A DNA stretch of 5,291 nucleotides from Thermoanaerobaculaceae bacterium (GTDB lineage: Bacteria > Acidobacteriota > Thermoanaerobaculia > Thermoanaerobaculales > Thermoanaerobaculaceae): contig JALHTD010000425.1 in NCBI GenBank assembly GCA_022865555.1, positions 1 to 5,291 on the forward strand. Reading direction: 5' to 3'. This document shows positions 1-5,291 of the stretch, piece by piece. The first letter of the stretch is position 1, and every line of letters begins with the position of its first letter. Made by a program: the position numbers and the translations under genes. The notes below the pieces were generated by a model. It did not search any database. It saw only the letters and a list, made by a program, of their open reading frames with translations, and was not told the origin of the DNA.

Positions 1-251
1 ACGTGGCCAAGCTGGCCGGGGTCCCGGACGGTGTGTGCCGGCGCGCCCAGGAGGTGCTGCGGCAGCTCGAGCGCCAGGAGCTCAAGGTCCTGGAGGCCAC
101 CGCACCGGGCGCGCAGCAGGTGCAGCTCGGGCTGTTCCCGCCGGTCGAGGACGCCGTCCTCGAGCGGCTGCGCAAGCTCGTGGTCGAGCACCTCACCCCG
201 ATCGAGGCGCTCAACCTGCTCGCGGAGCTCACGCGGGAGGCGGGGGAGTGA
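1..251 (+). CDS. mutS: DNA mismatch repair protein MutS, C-terminal end (partial)
   Basis: This is the last ~82 codons of MutS, cut by the window start; the first full codon is at base 3. MutS binds mismatched or looped DNA and recruits MutL. The first residues, (H)VAKLAGVP, match the end of the MutS ATPase domain. They are followed by the charged helix RAQEVLRQLE and a linker holding QLGLF (bases 123-137), which fits the beta-clamp binding consensus seen as QLSLF in many MutS proteins. The ending LTPIEALNLLAEL is the usual MutS C-terminal helix. Walker motifs and the mismatch-binding domain lie outside the window and cannot be checked. The TGA stop overlaps the nagZ start by 4 bases (GTGA), implying co-transcription. 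Identification is firm from these motifs even though the gene is partial. Confidence 0.95.
   Translation, partial: VAKLAGVPDGVCRRAQEVLRQLERQELKVLEATAPGAQQVQLGLFPPVEDAVLERLRKLVVEHLTPIEALNLLAELTREAGE
235..240 (+). promoter_or_regulatory. Shine-Dalgarno site for nagZ
   Basis: GGGAGG lies 7 bases before the GTG at 248, inside the end of mutS. It supports GTG 248 as the nagZ start over other in-frame starts further upstream, which would read through mutS in another frame. Confidence 0.7.
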
Positions 252-1249
252 GCGCGTTCCTCGCGTGCGGGGTTGCCGGCCTCGAGCTCGACGCGGAGGA
301 GCGTCGGCTGCTCTTGGAGCTGCAGCCGGCAGGTGTCGTGCTGTTTGGGCGAAACGTCGCCGACCGCGACCAGCTCGCATCGCTGGTGCGGGAGCTGCGA
401 GCGCTTCCCTCCCGGCCGTACATTGCGATCGACCTGGAGGGCGGCCGGGTGAACCGGCTCGAAAGCCTGATCGGCCCGCTGCCCGCGGCGGCCGACGCCG
501 CGCGCGCGGGAGATCACGCGGTGCGGGCACTGGCCGAGGCGGCGGGGGCGGCGTGCGCTCACCTCGGCATAGGGGTTGACCTCGCCCCGGTGCTCGACGT
601 GGCGCGGCCCGAGGGTTTCCTGGCGTCCGAGGCGCGTTGCCTCGGGTGCTCGCCCGCCGAGGTCCGGGCGGCGGCGGGCGTCTTCCTGGAGGGCCTCGCG
701 GCGTACGGCGTGGCGGGTTGCCTCAAGCACTACCCGGGGCTGGGCAGCGGGCACGTCGACTCGCACCGCGATCTGCCGCTGCTCGACGAGACGGTGGCTG
801 CGGACCGCGAGCTGTTTCACACGCTGGCCGCGCCGGGCCTGGGTGTGATGGTGGCCCACGCCCTCGCCCCGAGCCTCGGAGAGGCTGCCTGCCCGACCTC
901 GCTCTCGCGCGTCGTGGTGGGCCGGCTGCGCGCCTTCGCGGCGCCGGTCCTGGCGGACGACCTGGAGATGGGCGCCCTGGCGGCCCACGGCAGCATCCCG
1001 GAGCGGGCCGCGGCGGCGCTCGGGGCCGGGTGCGACCAGGTGCTGGTCTGCAACGCCCTCGCCGCCCGCACGGAGGTGGCCGAGCACGTGGGGGTCGCGG
1101 CCCGCCGCGACCCTGTCCTCGCCACGACACTGCGGGAGAGCGCCACACGCGCGGCCGGCTTCGGCCGCGGCGGGCTGGCCGAGGTGACGTGGGACCGTGT
1201 TCTCGGGCTCGCGGACAGGGCCCGCGTCCTCGCCGGGGTCGAGGGGTGA
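248..1249 (+). CDS. nagZ: Beta-N-acetylhexosaminidase NagZ (glycoside hydrolase family 3)
   Basis: This 333-residue protein, close to the 341 of E. coli NagZ, should remove GlcNAc from GlcNAc-anhydroMurNAc muropeptides in the cytoplasm during peptidoglycan recycling. Visible GH3 motifs in order are PAGVVLFGRNV, IDLEGGRVNRL, ARCLG (equivalent of RSFG), KHYPGLG (K160-H161), DSH (D171, H173; the general acid/base Asp-His pair of NagZ) and LADDLEMGA, whose D237 is the expected nucleophile. Spacing from KH to DSH equals that of E. coli. PGHG, usual in the family, reads PGLG here. There is no signal peptide or membrane segment, which fits a cytosolic enzyme. The GTG start is set by a good Shine-Dalgarno and homology. 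It overlaps mutS and queC by GTGA at both ends. Substrate specificity is inferred from the family; a different GH3 glycosidase is possible but less likely. Confidence 0.93.
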   Translation: MSAFLACGVAGLELDAEERRLLLELQPAGVVLFGRNVADRDQLASLVRELRALPSRPYIAIDLEGGRVNRLESLIGPLPAAADAARAGDHAVRALAEAAGAACAHLGIGVDLAPVLDVARPEGFLASEARCLGCSPAEVRAAAGVFLEGLAAYGVAGCLKHYPGLGSGHVDSHRDLPLLDETVAADRELFHTLAAPGLGVMVAHALAPSLGEAACPTSLSRVVVGRLRAFAAPVLADDLEMGALAAHGSIPERAAAALGAGCDQVLVCNALAARTEVAEHVGVAARRDPVLATTLRESATRAAGFGRGGLAEVTWDRVLGLADRARVLAGVEG

Positions 1250-1935
1250 CCTCCAAGCGCGCCGTCGTGCTGCTCTCGGGCGGGCTCGACTCGGCTACCG
1301 CCGCGGCCTGGGCGAAGGCGGCGGGTTTCGGCGTGGCGGCACTCTCGGTGGACTACGGGCAGCGCCACCGCCTCGAGCTGGAGGCGGCCGGCCGGGTGGC
1401 GGAGCGGCTCGGCATCGCAGACCACCGGGTGGTCGCGGTGGACTTGCGGGCGATCGGCGGCTCGGCCCTCACCGACGATGTCGCCGTGCCCAAGGACCGT
1501 GAGGCGATCGGGGCTGCCGTCCCGGTCACGTACGTGCCGGCGCGCAACACAGTGTTCCTCGCGCTGCTCACCGGCTTCGCAGAGGTTACCGGGGCGACCG
1601 ACCTGGTGATCGGCGTCAACGTGCAGGACTACTCCGGCTACCCCGACTGCCGCCCCGAATACTTGCGAGCCTTTGAGACGGTGGCGCGCCTGGGAACCCG
1701 GGCGGGTGTCGAGGGCGCGCGCTTTTCCGTGCACGCTCCGCTGCTGCACCTCTCCAAGGCGGGGATCGTGCGCCTGGGCGTCTCCCTGGGTGTGGACTAT
1801 GCGGCGACGCTGTCGTGCTACGACCCGCCCGCGGCGTTCGTGCACTGCGGCCGGTGCGACGCCTGCCGCCTGCGCCGAGCCGGCTTCGCCGAAGCCGGCG
1901 TGCACGACCCCACCGTCTGGGCCAGCGGTTTCTGA
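1246..1935 (+). CDS. queC: 7-cyano-7-deazaguanine synthase QueC
   Basis: QueC converts 7-carboxy-7-deazaguanine, ammonia and ATP to preQ0, the precursor of queuosine in tRNA. The 229-residue length matches E. coli QueC (231). The PP-loop ATP-binding motif SGGLDS is at residues 11-16, followed by VDYGQRH (35-41), YVPARNT (96-102) and VNVQDYSGYPDCRPE (124-138). Four cysteines, C191, C201, C204 and C207 (the last three as CxxCxxC), form the structural zinc site. The GTG start is inside the nagZ stop (GTGA) and places VVLLSGG at the usual distance from the N-terminus; the AG-rich stretch before it is too close for a strong ribosome site, so translation is probably coupled to nagZ. No queD, queE or queF is in the window. 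A perfect hairpin sits near the 3' end of the gene. Confidence 0.96.
   Translation: MTSKRAVVLLSGGLDSATAAAWAKAAGFGVAALSVDYGQRHRLELEAAGRVAERLGIADHRVVAVDLRAIGGSALTDDVAVPKDREAIGAAVPVTYVPARNTVFLALLTGFAEVTGATDLVIGVNVQDYSGYPDCRPEYLRAFETVARLGTRAGVEGARFSVHAPLLHLSKAGIVRLGVSLGVDYAATLSCYDPPAAFVHCGRCDACRLRRAGFAEAGVHDPTVWASGF
1879..1899. repeat. Perfect 9-bp inverted repeat inside the 3' end of queC
   Basis: GCCGGCTTC and GAAGCCGGC flank the 3-base loop GCC, forming a GC-rich hairpin 34 bases before the queC stop and near the meeting point of the two convergent operons. No T-run follows on either strand, so it is not a canonical intrinsic terminator. It may stabilise transcript ends or hinder colliding polymerases, or it may be a by-product of GC-rich codons (it encodes Ala-Gly-Phe-Ala-Glu-Ala-Gly). 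Confidence 0.5.
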
Positions 1936-1965
1936 CGAGTCTGAGGCACCTCGAGAAACCATGCG

Positions 1966-2643
1966 TCAGTGGCGAGAGGAGAGAGCGCGCCGTCGCACAA
2001 CCTCGACCGCCGTGCCGAAGATCCACCCCAAGGCGGCAAGGGCCAGGACCGCGCCTCCGTGCCAGACCAGCACGTGGGAGAGCTCGGCGTACGGGCAGAT
2101 CAGGTGCCAGACGCCGTCGGTCAGCACCCCTGCGCCTGCGCCGCCAAGGACGCCCGCCCAGCGGGGTCGGACGGCGTAGGCAAGCCCTACCAGCACCATC
2201 GTGAGGGCAAGTGCCGGGAGTGCGAGGGTGCTCTCCATCGGGAAGCAGTGGGCGCCCCCAGGCGGGAACGAGCCGCTCGGCATGCCGCGCTGCAGCCAGG
2301 AGAGCACCGCCACCAGAACCTGGACAGCGATCCCCGCGGCCAGTGCCGCTGAGCCGACAGGCGGGGTCACCCCGGAGCCGGGCACCGCCTCGCGCAGTGC
2401 CAGGACAACCAGCCCGAGGCCGGCAATGCACTCGAACACCGCTGCACCCCAGCTCAGAGCGAAACCGAGGCTTGCGATGTCGGCTCGCATCCCGATCACT
2501 ACAGGCAGGCCCACGAGCGCCAGCGCCGCCCAGAGCGCCACCCAGAGAGCCCGAACCGACGCCTGTCGGAGCGGACGCACCGGCCGGTGGTCGGCTTCGA
2601 GCGCCCGCCGGAGCCCGTCAGGCAAGGAACTCCGCCCGCTCAC
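1966..2643 (-). CDS. Six-helix membrane protein, DUF1109/NrsF-like anti-sigma factor
   Basis: This 225-residue inner-membrane protein probably holds the neighbouring ECF sigma factor inactive until a signal arrives. A short charged cytoplasmic N-terminus (1-27) is followed by about six hydrophobic helices near residues 28-51, 60-84, 97-117, 137-156, 163-182 and 190-212, and a basic tail. GMRADI after helix 1, the PG after helix 2, a cysteine before helix 4 (C133), and CPxxxxxHxxxWH (C183, H190, W194, H195) before and at helix 6 match my memory of the DUF1109/NrsF pattern. In Caulobacter NrsF, the anti-sigma of SigF, two cysteines with about the same 50-residue spacing matter for response to metal or oxidative stress. 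C72 is an extra cysteine within helix 2. The GTG start overlaps the sigma gene stop (GTGA) and has GGAG 7 bases before it. Family assignment rests on motif pattern, topology and neighbour, not on a search. Confidence 0.78.
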   Translation of the reverse strand: MSGRSSLPDGLRRALEADHRPVRPLRQASVRALWVALWAALALVGLPVVIGMRADIASLGFALSWGAAVFECIAGLGLVVLALREAVPGSGVTPPVGSAALAAGIAVQVLVAVLSWLQRGMPSGSFPPGGAHCFPMESTLALPALALTMVLVGLAYAVRPRWAGVLGGAGAGVLTDGVWHLICPYAELSHVLVWHGGAVLALAALGWIFGTAVEVVRRRALSSRH

Positions 2644-3233
2644 GACCCGTCTCCGGTGACGCCCATGGCCTCGCGGAGCTCCGCAAGGGCCCGGTGCGCG
2701 CGCACCTTGGCCGCTCCTTCGCTGATGCCTAGCACGGCTCCGACCTCCTTGAAGCTCATACCCAGCATGTGGTGCAGCACGAGCGCGCCGCGCCTACCTT
2801 CCGGCAGCCGGGTGAGCGCCTTCTGGACCGTCTCCCGGTCCCCCAGGCTCTCGATCTCGGGCGGCACCGGGACCTCCGGCAGGACATCGTCGGCGATCGT
2901 CTCGTGGCGGCCCCGTCGATATGCAGCGCGGCGGTGCATCAGGAATACGTTGCGCGCGATGGCGTAGACCCACGGTCTGACGGGCCGCGGCGGCTGGTAG
3001 GTGTGGCGCACCTTGTGGAGCTGCAGGAACGTCTCCTGAAGGAGATCCTCGGCGACAGCCCCGTCCCGCGAGAGAGCTCGCAGGTAACCCGTGAGGGCGC
3101 CGCGAAAAGCAGCCCAGAGCGTTTCGAACGCCTCCATGTCGCCGCGTTGGTAGGCCACCATCGCCTCCAAGAGACCCTCGTCCCCGATGCTGGCCGTAGC
3201 CGCCTCTTGTCCCTTTGCCGGTGGTCCGCCCAC
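2640..3233 (-). CDS. ECF-type RNA polymerase sigma factor (sigma-70 family)
   Basis: This protein of up to 197 residues directs RNA polymerase to a small regulon. Region sigma-2 spans about residues 28-105: QRGDMEAFETLW, then AEDLLQETFLQLH (core-binding and -10 recognition helices), then RPWVYAIARNVFLMHRR. Region sigma-4 covers about 133-190, with LPEGRRGALVLHHMLGMSFKEV, the helix-turn-helix FKEVGAVLGISEGAAKVR, and RALAELRE. Sigma-3 is absent, as in all ECF factors. The start is uncertain: GTG at 3233 lies 2 bases after the mutL stop but has no clear ribosome site, while TTG at codon 22 and ATG at codon 25 (3161) are alternatives. Codons 17-24 still look like the usual ECF N-terminus, so I prefer the longer form. 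The stop overlaps the anti-sigma start. The target promoter and signal are unknown. Confidence 0.93.
   Translation of the reverse strand: MGGPPAKGQEAATASIGDEGLLEAMVAYQRGDMEAFETLWAAFRGALTGYLRALSRDGAVAEDLLQETFLQLHKVRHTYQPPRPVRPWVYAIARNVFLMHRRAAYRRGRHETIADDVLPEVPVPPEIESLGDRETVQKALTRLPEGRRGALVLHHMLGMSFKEVGAVLGISEGAAKVRAHRALAELREAMGVTGDGS
2651..2654 (-). promoter_or_regulatory. Shine-Dalgarno site for the anti-sigma gene
   Basis: GGAG on the minus strand, inside the end of the sigma factor gene, sits 7 bases before the GTG at 2643-2641. It supports this start and indicates translational coupling, which would keep sigma factor and partner in balance. Confidence 0.55.
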
Positions 3234-3235
3234 GG

Positions 3236-4945
3236 TTACCGCCGGCCGATCCGGCGCTCGATCTCGGGGTGGGGGAGGCGCAGCACGATCGGCCGCCCGT
3301 GGGGGCAGCGGTGCGGGTCCCGCACCTCGGCCAGCTCCGCGAGCAGGTGCTCCGCCTCGGCGCGCGAGAGCGCTCGGTTCTTCTTGATCGCGGTCTGGCA
3401 GGCGAGGGATGCGGCGGCGCGCTCGCGCAGGCTCTCGCCCGGCGTTTCGCCGCCCGCGAGGTCGGAGAGGAGCTGCCGCACGATCTCGGCGGCCCGCGTC
3501 GCGGGCAGCGCGGCGGGGACGCCGAGAACGCGGACGGTCGTGCCCGAGGCGGGCTCGAGCTCGAGGCCCAGGGTATCCAACTCGCCCGCTGCCTCCGCCG
3601 CCATCACCGCCTGGGCCGGCGGAAGCTCGACGATCTCGGGCAGCAGCAACCCCTGCACCGCGGGCTTGGAGCCCGTGCCGAGCAGTCGCTCGAAAAGCAC
3701 CCGCTCGTGGGCGACGTGCTGGTCGATCAGCACCAGCCCCTCGGCGTCCTCGAGCACCAGGTAGGTGTCGCGATACTGGCCGATGTAGCGGCCCCAGCGG
3801 GTGAGGGCCGGCAGAGCGGTCTCGGAGATCGACTGCGACGGGAGCCCCTCGCGCACGCCGGGTCTCGCGCCGGCGGCACCCGAGGCGGTCGGGTAACTGC
3901 CACCGAGCGGGAGCCGCCGGCTCCCCGGCTCCGCCGGAGGCAGCGAGACCACGCGCCGCACCTCGACCGGGCCGTGGAGCGCCACGCGGGCCGCGGCCAG
4001 GGCCTGGGTGAGGACCGACGTCACGCGCCCAGGGTCGGCGAAGCGGACCTCGGCCTTGGTGGGATGGACGTTGACATCCACCTCGCCGGCGGGGACCGTG
4101 AGGTGGAGGTACGCATCGGCCTCGCTCGTGCCGGAGGGACCGCGGAGCGCGCGGCTGACCGCCCCGATGAGCAGGCGATCGCGCACCACCCGGCCGTTGA
4201 CTGCAATCACGATTTCCCGGGCGCCGCTGGGCGGAAGAAGAAAACCCGAAACGGCCAGACCCGCGGAGGCTTGGCGGACCGCTCGCGCCTCGCGCGCGCG
4301 CTTTGCCCCGACCAGGTCGGGCAGGCGCTGACCGGTCTCGCGCACGGCCGGCAGGTGGAGCAGCGTGCGGTTGCCGTGTTCGAGGATGAACGTCACCTCG
4401 GGGTGGGTGAACGCGAGCCCGGTGAGCGTGGTGACCGCGTGGCGCAGCTCGGTCCCCTCGGTGCGGAGAAACTTGCGACGTGCCGGCAACCGGGCGAACA
4501 GGTCGCGCACGACCACGCGGGTACCGCGCGGGCGCACGCAGGGCTCCGCCGCCAGGACGCGCCCGAACTCGACCTCCACGCGGGTACCCTCGCCGTCCGC
4601 AGTGGCCGTCTCGAGGGTGAGGTGCGCGGCAGCCGCGATCGAGGGGAGAGCCTCGCCGCGGAAGCCCAAGGTGGAGATGCGGGCGAGGTCCTCGGCGTTC
4701 GTTATCTTCGAGGTTGCGTGGCGCTCGAGGGCGAGCAGCGCGTCGTCCCGGTCCATGCCACAGCCGTCGTCCTCCACCACGACCAGGTCCCGGCCGCCGG
4801 CCGCCAGCTCGACGCGCACGCTGCGGGCCCCGGCGTCCAGTGAGTTTTCCACCAGTTCCTTGACTACCGAGGCCGGGCGCTCGACGACCTCGCCGGCGGC
4901 GATCTGGTTGATCAGGGCGTCGGGCAGGAGGCGGATGGTCGCCAC
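3236..4945 (-). CDS. mutL: DNA mismatch repair protein MutL, endonuclease type
   Basis: MutL couples mismatch recognition by MutS to strand incision and removal. The 569-residue protein opens with the GHKL ATPase domain: LINQIAAGEVVERPASVVKE with catalytic E30, N34, DDGCGM (59-64), ATSKI (77-81), STLGFRGEAL (91-100) and NVHPTKAEVRF with K297. A short low-complexity linker (about 330-380) leads to the C-terminal domain. This carries DQHVAHERVLFE (408-419), ACQTAIKKN (515-523) and CPHGRP (547-552), the metal-binding endonuclease motifs absent from E. coli MutL. QGLLLP (431-436) fits a beta-clamp binding motif. The canonical DQHA reads DQHV. GTG 4945 is chosen because it puts ATIRLLP where MutL proteins begin; GTG 4960 is an in-frame alternative, and no Shine-Dalgarno precedes either. 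The frame stays open back to 5194, but that part shows no MutL-like sequence. The sigma factor gene follows in the same operon. Confidence 0.96.
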   Translation of the reverse strand: MATIRLLPDALINQIAAGEVVERPASVVKELVENSLDAGARSVRVELAAGGRDLVVVEDDGCGMDRDDALLALERHATSKITNAEDLARISTLGFRGEALPSIAAAAHLTLETATADGEGTRVEVEFGRVLAAEPCVRPRGTRVVVRDLFARLPARRKFLRTEGTELRHAVTTLTGLAFTHPEVTFILEHGNRTLLHLPAVRETGQRLPDLVGAKRAREARAVRQASAGLAVSGFLLPPSGAREIVIAVNGRVVRDRLLIGAVSRALRGPSGTSEADAYLHLTVPAGEVDVNVHPTKAEVRFADPGRVTSVLTQALAAARVALHGPVEVRRVVSLPPAEPGSRRLPLGGSYPTASGAAGARPGVREGLPSQSISETALPALTRWGRYIGQYRDTYLVLEDAEGLVLIDQHVAHERVLFERLLGTGSKPAVQGLLLPEIVELPPAQAVMAAEAAGELDTLGLELEPASGTTVRVLGVPAALPATRAAEIVRQLLSDLAGGETPGESLRERAAASLACQTAIKKNRALSRAEAEHLLAELAEVRDPHRCPHGRPIVLRLPHPEIERRIGRR

Positions 4946-4980
4946 GTTGGGAAGGTACACGAGCGCGGCGCGGGTGGGAA
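4946..4980 (-). promoter_or_regulatory. Candidate promoter of mutL giving a leaderless transcript
   Basis: On the minus strand TTCCCA (4980-4975; 4 of 6 to the -35 consensus) is followed by a 17-base gap, then TACCTT (4957-4952; fits TAnnnT) and 6 bases before GTG 4945. Transcription would begin at or next to the start codon, which would explain the missing ribosome site. The -10 match is weak and short motifs of this kind occur by chance. Confidence 0.25.
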
Positions 4981-5000
4981 GGGCGACGCAGCGATCTGCG

Positions 5001-5006
5001 TAGAAT
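5001..5006 (+). promoter_or_regulatory. Candidate -10 box before the acyl-CoA dehydrogenase stump
   Basis: TAGAAT matches 5 of 6 bases of the -10 consensus and lies 6 bases before ATG 5013, the spacing expected of a leaderless transcript. No good -35 element is found 16-18 bases upstream, and no Shine-Dalgarno is present. It points away from mutL. Confidence 0.35.
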
Positions 5007-5012
5007 GTGCCA

Positions 5013-5093
5013 ATGGACTTCGAGCTCTCCGAGCAGCAGCGGATGGTGATCGCGAGGGCGTTGCGCGACCTCGACACGACCGCCCCGGCCTGA
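5013..5093 (+). pseudogene. Truncated acyl-CoA dehydrogenase gene, N-terminal stump
   Basis: A 26-codon frame begins MDFELSEQQRM and continues through about LRDL (near base 5072), then ends with DTTAPA and TGA. MDFxLSEEQxM is the hallmark start of many acyl-CoA dehydrogenases, flavoproteins of about 380 residues that oxidise acyl-CoA thioesters. After about codon 20 the family pattern is lost, and no other frame downstream resumes it, so the gene appears to have been replaced by unrelated sequence here. The frame has an ATG start and a possible -10 box just upstream, so it may once have been expressed. The similarity rests on about 15 residues only; an unrelated short peptide or chance is possible. 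Confidence 0.5.
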
Positions 5094-5291
5094 CCTCGGT
5101 TTCTTCCCCAAGGGCCATTTCCAAAACCCGTTTGTGTTGCTCCGCGGGTTCTGTTTTGCCAAGCGGGTGTCCGGCTAGGATTCTGTTTCTTCACTGCGCA
5201 ATGCCTTTGTTGTGCCCGGCGGGTGCGTGGCCCCTCGGCGCTTGCTCGCCCCCGCTCGCTGCGCTCCGAGACTCCTCCGGCTCCGACCGAG
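5094..5291. other. Non-coding, repeat-like region at the window end
   Basis: No convincing gene is found here. The first ~110 bases are richer in T and A than the rest of the window. TTCTGTTT occurs twice, 32 bases apart (5149-5156 and 5181-5188). TTTGTGTTGCTCCGCGGGT (5131-5149) is loosely repeated as TTTGTTGTGCCCGGCGGGT from 5205. The last ~60 bases have an imperfect inverted repeat, CTCGGCGC (5234-5241) against GCGCTCCGAG (5261-5270), and the direct repeat GCTCGC on each side of a C-run. One frame is open to the window end and another reads 5071-5178, but neither has a start codon or a recognised domain. It may be a copy of a dispersed repeat. Confidence 0.4.

Noticed and set aside
35..247. 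N-terminal extension of the nagZ frame upstream of GTG 248
   Set aside because: It overlaps the mutS C-terminus in another frame and is Ala/Gly/Arg-rich without NagZ similarity; GTG 248 has a good ribosome site.
248..271. Lipobox-like FLAC at the NagZ N-terminus
   Set aside because: There is no basic n-region or hydrophobic stretch, and the cysteine falls within the normal GH3 N-terminal sequence, so export as a lipoprotein is not supported.
817..1962. 381-codon minus-strand frame opposite nagZ and queC
   Set aside because: It is a shadow of two well-supported genes and shows no family motif.
1936..1965. GAG-GCAC-CTC as an intrinsic terminator between queC and the anti-sigma gene
   Set aside because: The stem has only 3 base pairs and no T-run follows on either strand.
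3215..4843. 542-codon plus-strand frame opposite mutL
   Set aside because: It is antisense to a clear mutL, has biased low-complexity composition and no recognised domain; long open antisense frames are expected at this GC content.
3239..5162. Long minus-strand reading frame fused in front of the sigma factor
   Set aside because: It is the shadow of mutL in another frame, rich in Arg, Pro and Gly; only the part after 3233 matches ECF sigma factors.
4946..5194. MutL N-terminal extension to GTG 5194
   Set aside because: The extra residues have no MutL similarity and cover the repeat-like region; MutL proteins start just before the ATIRLLP equivalent.
1..5291. CRISPR array, tRNA or rRNA gene, transposase
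   Set aside because: No regularly spaced repeats, no cloverleaf or rRNA signature and no transposase-like protein were seen on either strand.

Overview
The window is a GC-rich, densely coding bacterial fragment with two operons that face each other. It starts inside one gene and ends in non-coding sequence that resembles a repeat, so it looks like a whole short metagenomic contig. MutS and an endonuclease-type MutL, a cytosolic-type NagZ, QueC and an ECF sigma factor with a DUF1109/NrsF-like membrane partner suggest a Gram-negative, proteobacterium-like organism (deltaproteobacterial or Binatota-like). That placement is an inference of low confidence, because no rRNA or other marker is present.

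The plus-strand operon (1-1935) holds the 3' end of mutS, then nagZ (peptidoglycan recycling), then queC (7-deazaguanine synthesis for queuosine). Each junction is a 4-base GTGA overlap, so the three genes are very likely co-transcribed and translationally coupled. The minus-strand operon (4945-1966) holds mutL, then an ECF sigma factor gene 2 bases after the mutL stop, then a six-helix membrane protein of the DUF1109/NrsF anti-sigma type, again with a GTGA overlap. The operons converge, with only 30 bases between the queC and anti-sigma stop codons. No canonical terminator is visible there, but a perfect 9-bp hairpin lies inside the end of queC.

Upstream of mutL, a divergent 26-codon reading frame (5013-5093) begins exactly like an acyl-CoA dehydrogenase, then loses the family pattern and stops. 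It looks like the stump of a gene cut off by other sequence. The last ~200 bases (5094-5291) have a different composition, carry short direct and inverted repeats, and contain no convincing gene. They may be a dispersed repeat that ended the assembly.

The genes cover DNA mismatch repair (MutS and MutL, both with likely beta-clamp motifs), cell-wall turnover, tRNA modification and an envelope stress-type sigma/anti-sigma switch. The least expected arrangement is the sigma/anti-sigma pair joined to mutL. All five complete genes appear to start with GTG.
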